A stretch of DNA of 30,320 nucleotides from RGIG3102 sp964369915 (GCA_964369915.1 CAYJGG010000019.1:1-30320); one strand, 5' to 3'; numbered from the stretch's first letter, positions 14,647 to 22,734 are shown. Program-made: numbers and translations. The notes: generated by a model not told the origin, from the letters alone.

Positions 14647-16857
14647 TTAATCTTGATTAAAATATAATTTTTCAAAATCTGCAACTGGCATTGGTTTTGC
14701 AAATAGATATCCTTGTGCTGCATCGCATTTAATTTTTTCAAGGAATAATTTTTGCTCTATTGTTTCTATTCCTTCAGCAACGGTATACATTCCTAAATCT
14801 TTTGCTAATTTAACAACACTTTCAACAACTAAATCTCCACGATCACATTCTTCTTCACCGTCTAGGTCTATAAAGAAACTCCTATCAAGTTTTAAAGTAT
14901 CAACTTTAAAGTTTTTAAGCATACCTAGTGAAGAGTAGCCTGAGCCGAAATCATCAATAGAAACAAGGAATCCTTCTTTTTGTAAATCTTTTAAAAGCAC
15001 TTTAAGTTCTTGTTCATTTTCTAAAACTGTACTTTCTGTAAGCTCAACTTCTATATACTTAGTTTCAATTCCATAAGAAGTAACTATTTCTTTAATATCT
15101 TTAACAAAGTTTGGATGTCTTATATGCAAGCGAGAAAAGTTTACTGAAGTTTGCAAGCATTCTTTGCCCTGCTCTTTCCAAGATTTTAGCATTTCACAAA
15201 CGCTTCTTAGCATATATTTATCAAGTTCTACAATAAATCTATTTTGCTCAAATAAAGGAATGAAATCGCTTGGATAAACAGTGCCTCCATCGGCTTCTAT
15301 CCATCTTACTAAGGCTTCTGCCCCAGAAATTTTCCCACTAACTATATCATATTTTGGCTGAAGATATGCTTTAAATTCTTTATTGGCTAAAGCCTTATGC
15401 ATTTTATTTTCTATTTCAGTTTCTTTTAAGAATTTTTTTCTAAAGCTTTCATCATAATCCCAAATGTTTCTAGAATTATCCTTTTTAGCAAATGAATGAG
15501 CAATACTAGTTTTATGAATTATATCATTAACATCTATTTCATTTTCATTAATAAAATATCTTCCATATCTAAATTTGAATTTATATTCCTCAAATCCAGG
15601 AAGACTATTTTTAAATTCTTCTTCATATGCAATGGATTTATCTTCTAAATCATTAAAATGATCAACTGTTCCAAACATCATAAATTCTTCTGCAGAAACT
15701 CTTGCTTTAATAAACAACTCATCTCGAACTATCCTACTTGTATCGGCAACAGCACGAATAACTCTATTTCCATCTTCAAATCCAAATAAATCATTTATTG
15801 CTTTAAAATTAACTGTGTCCATTTTAACCATAGCAAAATTCTTATCTGGATATTTATTTAATGTTTCTTCTACTACCATTTTAAATTTAATTAAATTTGG
15901 CAGTCCTGTTAGCTCATCATAAAGTGCAACTTTTTCTAATGTTTTTGCCGCTTTATTTTTAGAAGACATTAGATATAGTAAAGTGAAAACAGCACTAATT
16001 ACTAAAACTGAGCTTAACTCAATCATTCTAGCTGAAATAATAGCAACACTTTCACTAACAGTTTCTTCTGAAATTTCAAAAAACAAAGTCCAGTCGTTTA
16101 TTTCAATAGGACGATATTCTCCATATTTTTTAACTCCGTTTAATGTGTAGGATATGCTTCCTGATTCTGAATTTTGAAAATCAGCTACAACCTCTTCAAA
16201 ATTGGTTCCATCGTGAAATTCTGCATTTTTAAAAGCATCAAAAGATAAAACAAATTCATTTGTGCTAAGCATTATATTACTATCACCATCAACAACTAAG
16301 TTTAAGCCTCTTGCATCTGTGAATGTAGTTAAAAGACTGTCTAAATAAGTTGTGCAGTATTCAACAGCCGACACTCCATCAATAGCCCCATCTTTAAAAA
16401 CAGGTGTTGCAACAAGCAAAACTTCTTTATCGCTATACTCTGATATATAAGGATCGCTAGCAAAAGCTTTACCACTCATAGCTGTTATAAAAAATTCTTC
16501 ATTAGAAACATCCACTATCTGTCCATTTGAAACAAGAGCATAACCATTTGCACGGGCTAATATAACAGTTTCATAATTTAACTCTTCCATCTTTTGCGCA
16601 ACATATTTTAAAATTTCTTCTTCATCTTCACCTATATATACAAGCGTTTCGTTTATACTACTTAAATCAAGAACCATACTTTCTAATTGTCTATTTAAAG
16701 ATATTTGTTGCTGGTCTGCCATGTCTGAAAGTGTTTCTCTAACTGAACTTTCTAATTCTTTATTTACTGCACCATAAAAAGAGCCTGCACTATAAATAAT
16801 AGTAGCGAAGGCTATAATTGATATTATTACTGTTAAAACTAAATTCTTATTTTTCAT
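14647..16857 (-). CDS. Membrane Cache-GGDEF-EAL protein, probable c-di-GMP phosphodiesterase
   Basis: A 736-residue sensor-enzyme. Residues 7-29 form a membrane anchor, 30-275 an extracytoplasmic Cache-like sensor (ATPVFKDGAIDGVSAVEY near 150-167), and 281-298 a second membrane helix. A GGDEF domain (about 305-470) follows, with DELTGLPN intact but the catalytic motif changed to S-A-E-E-F at 388-392, so diguanylate cyclase activity is unlikely. The EAL domain (about 485-736) keeps its active residues: E514-A-L, N573 in SVNFSR, E604/E608 in VELTES, DDFGSGYSSL at 635-644, K656, E695 in AEGIE and Q715. It should therefore hydrolyse c-di-GMP in response to an external signal, with the GGDEF part possibly binding GTP. 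It has its own promoter and ends at the shared terminator. Confidence 0.93.
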   Translation of the reverse strand: MKNKNLVLTVIISIIAFATIIYSAGSFYGAVNKELESSVRETLSDMADQQQISLNRQLESMVLDLSSINETLVYIGEDEEEILKYVAQKMEELNYETVILARANGYALVSNGQIVDVSNEEFFITAMSGKAFASDPYISEYSDKEVLLVATPVFKDGAIDGVSAVEYCTTYLDSLLTTFTDARGLNLVVDGDSNIMLSTNEFVLSFDAFKNAEFHDGTNFEEVVADFQNSESGSISYTLNGVKKYGEYRPIEINDWTLFFEISEETVSESVAIISARMIELSSVLVISAVFTLLYLMSSKNKAAKTLEKVALYDELTGLPNLIKFKMVVEETLNKYPDKNFAMVKMDTVNFKAINDLFGFEDGNRVIRAVADTSRIVRDELFIKARVSAEEFMMFGTVDHFNDLEDKSIAYEEEFKNSLPGFEEYKFKFRYGRYFINENEIDVNDIIHKTSIAHSFAKKDNSRNIWDYDESFRKKFLKETEIENKMHKALANKEFKAYLQPKYDIVSGKISGAEALVRWIEADGGTVYPSDFIPLFEQNRFIVELDKYMLRSVCEMLKSWKEQGKECLQTSVNFSRLHIRHPNFVKDIKEIVTSYGIETKYIEVELTESTVLENEQELKVLLKDLQKEGFLVSIDDFGSGYSSLGMLKNFKVDTLKLDRSFFIDLDGEEECDRGDLVVESVVKLAKDLGMYTVAEGIETIEQKLFLEKIKCDAAQGYLFAKPMPVADFEKLYFNQD

Positions 16858-16900
16858 AAAAATTTTTCCCTTTTATTAAGTAAATATTTCTTTACCTTAT

Positions 16901-16929
16901 ATTCTATCAAAAAGAAAATAATGTGTCAA
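16901..16929 (-). promoter_or_regulatory. Sigma-A promoter of the GGDEF-EAL gene
   Basis: On the minus strand a perfect TTGACA (16929-16924), 17 bases and TAGAAT (16906-16901). It lies just downstream of the EamA gene, so the GGDEF-EAL gene can be transcribed independently of it. Confidence 0.85.
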
Positions 16930-16961
16930 TGATTTTAGATGTAATTTAGGGGGAAATATTA

Positions 16962-17828
16962 TCAATGTGTTTTTTTGTTTTTCCCTTTATATATTTCTGC
17001 AAAAAAAGCTCCACCAATAATACAAACTGCCCCTATAATTTGTATTTGAGTCATTTTTTCATTTAAAAACACTGCCGAAAAAATAATTGCAGACAAAGGA
17101 TCTGCAAAAGAGCAAATAGCTGTTGTTTGCATTGGCACTTTTTGAATAGCTGTCATATAAACTCCGTATGCAATTCCTGTATGAACTACGCCTAAAATAA
17201 TTAAATTTATCATATATTTATCACCTGGATAAACAAGAGTTTCGCCTGAGATTACAAAAGTATAAAAAGCAATAATAATTGCTCCTATAATTAATTCAAT
17301 CATTGCAACATTAAATCCAGAGATTTCAGTTATCGATTTATTTATAAGGCAAACTATTGCATATAAAATAGCTCCAATAAAAGCAAAAGTAATTCCTTCT
17401 ATTTTAACTTGTCCAATAGAAACGGATAAACTCACAGCGCATAAGCCTAAAAAGGCAGTAGCACTTCCTATAATTTTAGTTATAGTTAGCTTTTCTTTAT
17501 AAAAAAACGGAGATGCTAGTATAACTAATATTGGAGAAATATAATACACCACTGTTCCAAGGCTAACAGAACTTAATTTATACGCCTCAAAAAGAGCAAC
17601 CCAATTCCCTCCTATGCAAGCACCAGCACAAATTAATTTTACTAAATTTGCTTTTATTTTATTTATATCAGCTTTATTTTTTGAAAAAATATAAAAGATA
17701 ATTAATGTAATGCTAGCAAAACTTAATCTATAAAACGCAATCTGTGTGCTACTTATTAAAATTCCATCAAGAAAAACTCCAATACTTCCCCAAAGAATAG
17801 CAGGAATTAAGAGCATTAGATAATACAT
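16962..17828 (-). CDS. EamA/DMT-family transporter
   Basis: This 288-residue membrane protein is built from two EamA repeats of five helices each (about residues 1-135 and 145-280), the drug/metabolite transporter fold. Typical features are AILWGSIGVF at the start, YYISPILVILASPFFYKEKLT at the end of repeat 1 and FADPLSAIIFSAVFLNEKMTQIQIIGAVCIIGGAF at the end of repeat 2. Members export or import small metabolites such as amino acids; the substrate here is not evident. The ATG at 17828 has a GAGGAAAG site. A TATAAT on the minus strand (17889-17884) with a weak -35 may be its promoter. No terminator separates it from the GGDEF-EAL gene downstream. Confidence 0.9.
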   Translation of the reverse strand: MYYLMLLIPAILWGSIGVFLDGILISSTQIAFYRLSFASITLIIFYIFSKNKADINKIKANLVKLICAGACIGGNWVALFEAYKLSSVSLGTVVYYISPILVILASPFFYKEKLTITKIIGSATAFLGLCAVSLSVSIGQVKIEGITFAFIGAILYAIVCLINKSITEISGFNVAMIELIIGAIIIAFYTFVISGETLVYPGDKYMINLIILGVVHTGIAYGVYMTAIQKVPMQTTAICSFADPLSAIIFSAVFLNEKMTQIQIIGAVCIIGGAFFAEIYKGKNKKTH

Positions 17829-18026
17829 AATTCTTTCCTCTTTTAGTTATAAATTCTTAAATCATTACATAAAAAATATTTTTATTATAAGATTAATGCT
17901 AGCATATAATCATAAGTAGTTCAAGCATTATTTACATGGATTTCATCCTATTTATTCCCAAATTAGTTATTTAAATAACAAATTGTTAAATTTTAGTTAC
18001 AATTTCTTTTTATCGATATAAAAATA
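17829..18026. other. Divergent intergenic region upstream of the Tat operon
   Basis: This stretch is very AT-rich and has no gene. It contains the palindrome ATGCTAGCAT (17896-17905) in the likely EamA promoter spacer and the inverted repeat TAACAA-A-TTGTTA near 17976-17988. A 14-base sequence, TATAATCATAAGTA (17905-17918), recurs exactly at the Tat-operon promoter (18051-18064). Confidence 0.4.
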
Positions 18027-18056
18027 TTGACACTTTCAGCTAATATTGTGTATAAT
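18027..18056 (+). promoter_or_regulatory. Sigma-A promoter of the Tat operon
   Basis: Perfect TTGACA (18027-18032) and TATAAT (18051-18056) hexamers are separated by 18 bases. The promoter is about 70 bases before the Tat-lipoprotein start and looks strong. Confidence 0.88.
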
Positions 18057-18129
18057 CATAAGTACGGTATAATAAAATTTAATCGGTATGATAAATTTTC
18101 AAATTTAATTTTTAAAAGGAGACTTTTTT

Positions 18130-19074
18130 ATGTCAACAATGAACTCACGTCGTGATTTTCTAAAAAAATCATCACTACTTATCGGAGGGACTGCTGTTTT
18201 AGGCGGAGCTACTTTATTAACAGGATGTTCTTCAGCTTCAGCAACATCTACACCAAACAACGAACTAGTAGAGCACCCTTATGGATATGATGTAATAGAT
18301 GCTGATTTAGCAGAATCAGTAGCTTACGAAGGCTACTTTGAAGCTGGTTGCTGTTATGGTGTTGCAAAAGCAATGCTAGAGCAACTTCAAGGAACAATAG
18401 GCTTCCCATTCACAGCTATAAACCCTGCTATTTACAAAACAGGTAAAGAAGGCTACCATATAGGAACAATCTGTGGAGCTTTAGCTGGCGCTGTTAATGT
18501 TATCAGCATGTGCTGTGATACAGACAGTGCGGTTGAAATAAACAAACAACTATTCACATGGTACACTTCAACTGAACTACCACTTTATCGCCCAGAAGGA
18601 TTAAGCGATGTTCAAACAGTTTCACCAACAATTAACTGTTCTGATTCTGTTTCTTTATTTAAAAAAGTTGCAAACGTTGAGCAAGCTGATCCAATTAGAA
18701 GAGAACGTTGTGGCGCTATCAGTGGCGACGTTGCTCGTAAAGCTGTTCAATTATTAAACGTACACTTTGGATTTGAAGCAGCTCCTGTAGAAACTCCAGC
18801 ACCAACAATGGCCCCTCTAGCTGATAATGAATACATAGGCGAAGCTACTGGTTACGAAGGTCCTGTAAAAGTTAAAGTTACTATGGACGGCGACAAAATA
18901 GCTAATATCGAAGTTTTAGAGCACGCTGAAAGTATGGCTGGCACTTCAATTATAGATATTCCAAAAGCAATTCTTGAAGCTCAATCAACAGAAGTTGACG
19001 TTGTGGCTAAATCAACTGTAACTAGTGAAGCTATCATGGCTGCTGTTGAAAATGCATTATCACAAGTTAAATAA
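18130..19074 (+). CDS. Tat-exported lipoprotein with Cys-rich and FMN-binding-like domains
   Basis: A 314-residue exported protein. Residues 1-33 are a twin-arginine signal (SRRDFLKK at 6-13, hydrophobic core, then LLTGC with Cys33 as probable lipidation site). Residues 62-200 resemble the C_GCAxxG_C_C redox family: FEAGCCYG (Cys74, Cys75), GTICGALAGAV (Cys115), MCCD (Cys128, Cys129), Cys170 and Cys194. A Pro/Thr linker (about 217-231) leads to an FMN-binding-like domain (236-314; GEATGYEGPVKVKVTMDGDKIANIEVL). The usual flavinylation motif SGAT is changed to AKST at 293-296, keeping only the acceptor-position Thr296. Export in folded form fits a cofactor-loaded electron-transfer protein outside the membrane. 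tatA and tatC follow directly. Partner and substrate are unknown. Confidence 0.82.
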   Translation: MSTMNSRRDFLKKSSLLIGGTAVLGGATLLTGCSSASATSTPNNELVEHPYGYDVIDADLAESVAYEGYFEAGCCYGVAKAMLEQLQGTIGFPFTAINPAIYKTGKEGYHIGTICGALAGAVNVISMCCDTDSAVEINKQLFTWYTSTELPLYRPEGLSDVQTVSPTINCSDSVSLFKKVANVEQADPIRRERCGAISGDVARKAVQLLNVHFGFEAAPVETPAPTMAPLADNEYIGEATGYEGPVKVKVTMDGDKIANIEVLEHAESMAGTSIIDIPKAILEAQSTEVDVVAKSTVTSEAIMAAVENALSQVK

Positions 19075-19106
19075 TTAATACATATAAACTAAGGAGATAA
19101 ATTAAA

Positions 19107-19337
19107 ATGGGTAGAATAGGTTTTCAAGAATTATTAATAGTATTTGCAATAATTCTATTAGTGTTTGGTCCTTCAAAACTTCCAGCTTTAGCAAAAAGTT
19201 TAGGTCAGGCAATTAAAGAATTCAAAAAAGGCTCTAAAGAAGTTACTGATAAAATAGAAGAGCTTGCAAACGAGCCTGTTGAAGAAGTGAAAACTGCTGT
19301 TAAAGAAGCTGTTTTAGATGAAGAAGAACCAAAATAA
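19107..19337 (+). CDS. tatA: TatA, twin-arginine translocase pore subunit
   Basis: A 76-residue protein with the TatA/E layout: a short N-terminus (MGRIGFQE), one membrane helix (about 8-21), the FGPSKLPALAKSLGQAIKEFKKG hinge and amphipathic helix, and a charged C-terminal tail. TatA oligomers form the passage for folded Tat substrates. An AAGGAG site lies 10 bases upstream. It follows the Tat lipoprotein gene by 32 bases, and tatC starts two bases after its stop. No tatB is present, as is usual in Gram-positive minimal TatAC systems where TatA is bifunctional. Confidence 0.96.
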   Translation: MGRIGFQELLIVFAIILLVFGPSKLPALAKSLGQAIKEFKKGSKEVTDKIEELANEPVEEVKTAVKEAVLDEEEPK

Positions 19338-19339
19338 TT

Positions 19340-20107
19340 ATGCTATCTTTAATTAATAAAAAGAAAAAGAGCAAGCAGGAAGATACGTCGGTTTTCTCTC
19401 ATTTAAATGAATTAAGAAAACGACTGCAAATCGTTGTAATTGTGAATTTACTTGCAACTTTTGCACTTTTTAGCTACGCTGAATTGCTAATGCAATACCT
19501 TTTAGATATAAATCCGGGTATGCAACTCGTGTATATATCTCCAAGTGAATTGTTATTAGTATACATACAAATTGCCTTTTTAGCGGCAATAATCGTATGT
19601 TCCCCGATAACTATTTATCAAATTTGGGCGTTTGTTGAAAAAGGATTATATAAAAGAGAAAAGATATATATATTAGTGTCTTTATTCTTTGGATTTTTCT
19701 GCTTTGTTTTAGGTGTTGTTTTCTGCTATGAAATGGTACTACCGATAACTCTTGAGTTTTTCGCAAGATTAGAAATCACTGAAATAACCTCTATGATATC
19801 CGTAAAATCTTATGCAAGTTTTGCAAACCTTATGTTATTTAGCTTTGGCGCTGTTTTTGAAATGCCGGTTTTAGTGTTTTTATTAACTAAACTACATATT
19901 TTAAAACCAGAGTTTCTAAAAAAGCATCGTGGAATTTTAATTGTTTTAATATTTATATTAGCAGCAATAATAACTCCACCAGATGTTGTTTCTCAAATAC
20001 TCCTTGCAATTCCTATGCTAATTTTATTGCAAATAAGTATAGTAATTTGTATAGTAGTCGATAAAACAAATAAAAAAACAGCCCAGAAAAAATTAGATTC
20101 ATTATAA
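19340..20107 (+). CDS. tatC: TatC, twin-arginine signal receptor
   Basis: TatC recognises the twin-arginine signal peptide and recruits TatA. The 255-residue protein has six predicted hydrophobic segments and the family motifs FSHLNELRKRL at residues 19-29, SPSELLLVYIQIAFLAAIIVCSPITIYQIWAFVEKGLYKRE with the conserved F-x-x-x-G-L, and FEMPVLVFLLTKL. It is tightly coupled to tatA (two bases). A lysine-rich C-terminus ends the protein, and a perfect 14-bp terminator follows. With the upstream lipoprotein this makes a three-gene operon. Confidence 0.96.
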   Translation: MLSLINKKKKSKQEDTSVFSHLNELRKRLQIVVIVNLLATFALFSYAELLMQYLLDINPGMQLVYISPSELLLVYIQIAFLAAIIVCSPITIYQIWAFVEKGLYKREKIYILVSLFFGFFCFVLGVVFCYEMVLPITLEFFARLEITEITSMISVKSYASFANLMLFSFGAVFEMPVLVFLLTKLHILKPEFLKKHRGILIVLIFILAAIITPPDVVSQILLAIPMLILLQISIVICIVVDKTNKKTAQKKLDSL

Positions 20108-20110
20108 TAA

Positions 20111-20142
20111 AAAAAGACAATATCGATTGATATTGTCTTTTT
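20111..20142 (+). terminator. Intrinsic terminator after tatC
   Basis: A perfect 14-bp stem (AAAAAGACAATATC at 20111-20124 and its complement at 20129-20142), a GATT loop and a T run; it starts a few bases after the tatC stop. Confidence 0.95.
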
Positions 20143-20185
20143 AATTTTTTTCTTTTAAATAGCTGTTTTTTCATCATTCATACAA

Positions 20186-20248
20186 GTTGCACAATTTATC
20201 AATATGTAATTTAGATGTGAATTGTAGTTTGAGCAACATTTTTTTTTT
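20186..20248 (+). other. Imperfect hairpin plus T10 upstream of tnaA
   Basis: GTTGC-ACAATT (20186-20196) can pair with AATTGT (20220-20225) and GCAAC (20233-20237), with a seven-base bulge and a long loop. Ten T residues follow (20239-20248). It looks like a terminator or attenuator but lies before the apparent tnaA -10 box, so its role is unclear. No TnaC-like leader peptide with a Trp codon is seen. Confidence 0.3.
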
Positions 20249-20258
20249 AGCTATAAGA

Positions 20259-20264
20259 TATAAT
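20259..20264 (+). promoter_or_regulatory. Probable -10 box of the tnaA promoter
   Basis: A perfect TATAAT stands 79 bases before the tnaA start. No good -35 hexamer is found at 16-18 bases; a T10 tract lies just upstream instead. Activator dependence is possible. Downstream, AATC..GGC / GCC..GATT (20280-20305) could form a weak leader hairpin. Confidence 0.5.
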
Positions 20265-20342
20265 AAAATTATAAAAGCAAATCAAGGCAAATTCTAGCCA
20301 AGATTTTAAAAATATTACTTAATTTAATGGAGGATTTTTATT

Positions 20343-21734
20343 ATGGCAATTAAATACGTTGCAGAACCATTTAGAATTAAAATGGTTGAACCAATTAAAA
20401 TGACAACAAGAGAAGAAAGAGAACAATTAATTAAAGAAGCTAACTACAACCTATTTGGTTTAAAAAGTGATGCTGTTTATATCGATTTATTAACAGACTC
20501 AGGCACAAATGCTATGAGTGATAATCAATGGTCTGCTATGATTAAAGGCGACGAAGCTTATGCAGGCGCTAGAAGCTACTTTAAATTTGTAGACGCTGGC
20601 CGTGATATTTTTGGATATGAATACATCCAACCAGTTCACCAAGGTAGAGCTGCTGAAAAAGTTTTATTCCCAACATTCTTATCAGAAGGAAAATTCGCTA
20701 TTTCAAACATGTTCTTTGATACAACAAGGGCTCACGTTGAATTAGCTGGCGCTAGAGCTATCGACTGTGTTGTTGCTGAAGCTAAAGATCCTTCAATAAG
20801 AGCTGATTTTAAAGGCAACATGGATATTAAAAAATTAGAAGAAACTATCCTTGAAAAAGGTGTTGAAAATGTTGGTTTAGTTGTTTTAACAATCACTAAT
20901 AACTCAGCTGGCGGTCAACCTGTTTCAATGCAAAATGCTAAAGATGTTGCTGCTATTTGTAAAAAATACGGCATCACAATGAACATAGACGCTGCAAGAT
21001 ATGCAGAAAATGCTTACTTTATTAAAAAACGTGAGCCAGGCTACCAAGATAAAACAGTTAAAGAAATCGTTAGAGAAATGTTCTCTTTAGCTGATATGTG
21101 CACAATGAGTGCTAAAAAAGATACAATCGTAAACATGGGTGGTATGATTGGTATTAAAGATGGTAACTCACCATTAATTCTAAAAATCAAAGCTAACTGT
21201 ATTTCATACGAAGGCTTTTACACATACGGCGGATTAAACGGACGTGATTTAGAAGCATTAGCTGTTGGTTTATACGAAGGTATTGATGATAAATACCTAG
21301 AATACAGAATTGGTCAAATGGAATACCTAGCTGCAAGATTAGACGATGCTGGCATTGCTTACCAATCACCAGTTGGCGGACACGGCGTATTCGTTGATGC
21401 AAAAGCTATGTTCCCTAATATCCCTTACAATGAATATCCAGGTCAAGTTTTAGCTATCGAATTATACAAAGAAGCTGGAATTAGAACTTGCGATATCGGC
21501 TCTTATATGCTTGGTAATAACCCTGATACAGGAGAACAATTAGAAGCTGATTTTGAATTCACTCGCTTTGCTATTCCTCGTCGAGTTTACACACAAGCTC
21601 ACCTTGATGTTATGGCTGATGCGTTAATTGCTATTAAAGCAAGAGCACATGAAATCAAAAAAGGCTACAAAATCACTTGGGAACCACCAATCCTACGTCA
21701 CTTCCAAGCACATCTTGCACCAATCGAAGGATAA
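20343..21734 (+). CDS. tnaA: Tryptophanase (L-tryptophan indole-lyase)
   Basis: This PLP enzyme cleaves tryptophan to indole, pyruvate and ammonia in the cytoplasm. At 463 residues it is close to the family length. PLP-binding motifs are IDLLTDSGTNAMS (48-60), THQGR-like VHQGRAAE (98-105), SNSAGGQPVS-like NNSAGGQPVS (186-195) and MSAKKD with the probable Schiff-base Lys259. It is called tryptophanase and not tyrosine phenol-lyase because it has FFDTT (Asp126; the lyase has Thr), RHFxA near the C-terminus (His453; the lyase has Phe) and IRTCDIGS (no lyase-type Arg). GGAGG at 20329-20333 is the ribosome binding site. Codons ending in C (AAC, TTC, TAC) are more frequent than in neighbouring genes, which suggests high expression. 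No tryptophan permease gene is adjacent. Confidence 0.93.
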   Translation: MAIKYVAEPFRIKMVEPIKMTTREEREQLIKEANYNLFGLKSDAVYIDLLTDSGTNAMSDNQWSAMIKGDEAYAGARSYFKFVDAGRDIFGYEYIQPVHQGRAAEKVLFPTFLSEGKFAISNMFFDTTRAHVELAGARAIDCVVAEAKDPSIRADFKGNMDIKKLEETILEKGVENVGLVVLTITNNSAGGQPVSMQNAKDVAAICKKYGITMNIDAARYAENAYFIKKREPGYQDKTVKEIVREMFSLADMCTMSAKKDTIVNMGGMIGIKDGNSPLILKIKANCISYEGFYTYGGLNGRDLEALAVGLYEGIDDKYLEYRIGQMEYLAARLDDAGIAYQSPVGGHGVFVDAKAMFPNIPYNEYPGQVLAIELYKEAGIRTCDIGSYMLGNNPDTGEQLEADFEFTRFAIPRRVYTQAHLDVMADALIAIKARAHEIKKGYKITWEPPILRHFQAHLAPIEG

Positions 21735-21768
21735 TATTTACCTGTAAATATAATTAATTTTATAAAAT

Positions 21769-21803
21769 AAAAACCTACAAATTTATTTAATTTGTAGGTT
21801 TTT
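21769..21803 (+). terminator. Intrinsic terminator after tnaA
   Basis: A 14-bp stem (AAAAACCTACAAAT at 21769-21782 with its complement at 21790-21803), a seven-base loop and T6 at the end of the 3' arm. It makes tnaA a single-gene transcript. Confidence 0.95.
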
Positions 21804-21889
21804 TAATATATATTTAATAGCTAATAACTCTTATTTATTTGATTTATGTGATTTAAGTGCATCTAGGTTAAGTATAGCTAACTATTTTT

Positions 21890-21931
21890 GTGAAAAAATC
21901 ACTGTACAAATGTACACTAATATAGTATAAT
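21890..21931 (+). promoter_or_regulatory. suf promoter with operator-like repeats
   Basis: TGTACA (21903-21908), 17 bases and TATAAT (21926-21931) form the promoter. The -35 lies inside TGTACAAATGTACA (21903-21916), which contains TACA-N2-TGTA, the pattern bound by CopY/BlaI-type repressors. Just upstream is GTGA-N5-TCAC (21890-21902). Either could be a regulatory site; the true regulator of suf here is unknown. Confidence 0.6.
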
Positions 21932-21996
21932 AAGCAAAGATAATTTGATACTATCAGTATTTATTATAAATAACTTAACTCAACACGAGGTGAAAA

Positions 21997-22734
21997 ATGG
22001 CAATATTAGAAATTAAAGACTTACACGTTAGCACAGATGATAAAGATATTTTAAAAGGTGTAAACTTCACTTTTAAATCTGGCGAAATTCACGCAATTAT
22101 GGGACCAAACGGTAATGGTAAATCAACATTACTTCAAAGCATAATGGGACATCCAAAATACACTATAAAAAAAGGAAGTATCCTTTTAGATGGTGTAGAA
22201 TTATTAGATAAAAGTGCAGATGAAAGAAGTTTAGCTGGATTATTTTTAGGTATGCAATACCCAATGGAAATACAAGGTATAACTAATTTTGATTTTTTAA
22301 ACGCTTGCATGAAAGCTCATTCAAAGCAAGGCAGCCTTCTTAAATTTTCAAAAAAATTAGATAAAGCAGTGGAAGAATTAGAAATGCCTTCTTCAACTGT
22401 TAATAGATATTTAAATGATGGATTTTCAGGCGGCGAGAAAAAGCGTAATGAAATCTTACAAATGCTAATGCTAGAGCCTAAAATCGCTATGCTTGATGAA
22501 ATAGATTCAGGGCTTGATGTTGATGCTATGAAAATCGTTTCTGATACTATAAATAAAACATTAAATGAAAGTGATTTAGGACTAGTTGTTGTATCTCACT
22601 ATCAACGTTTTTATGAATATATAAACCCAGATTTTGTTCATGTAATTATAGATGGCAAAGTTGTGGCAACTGGCGATGTTGAGCTATCAAGAAAAATAGA
22701 TAGAGAAGGCTATGATAGCCTAATAGCAAAATAG
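21997..22734 (+). CDS. sufC: SufC, ATPase of the SUF Fe-S scaffold
   Basis: SufC is the ABC-type ATPase that works with SufB and SufD to assemble Fe-S clusters in the cytoplasm. The 245-residue protein shows Walker A GPNGNGKST (36-44), a Q-loop with FLGMQYPMEIQG, the SufC-type signature GFSGGEKKRNEILQM, Walker B IAMLDEIDSGLDVDA and the switch His in VVSHYQR. A GAGGTG site lies a few bases before the ATG. It is the first gene of sufC-D-S-U-B, the order usual in Bacillota. Confidence 0.97.
   Translation: MAILEIKDLHVSTDDKDILKGVNFTFKSGEIHAIMGPNGNGKSTLLQSIMGHPKYTIKKGSILLDGVELLDKSADERSLAGLFLGMQYPMEIQGITNFDFLNACMKAHSKQGSLLKFSKKLDKAVEELEMPSSTVNRYLNDGFSGGEKKRNEILQMLMLEPKIAMLDEIDSGLDVDAMKIVSDTINKTLNESDLGLVVVSHYQRFYEYINPDFVHVIIDGKVVATGDVELSRKIDREGYDSLIAK

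Noticed and set aside
20343..21734. Tyrosine phenol-lyase instead of tryptophanase
   Set aside because: The residues that separate the two families (Asp126, His453, no lyase-type Arg before the IGS motif) all point to tryptophanase.
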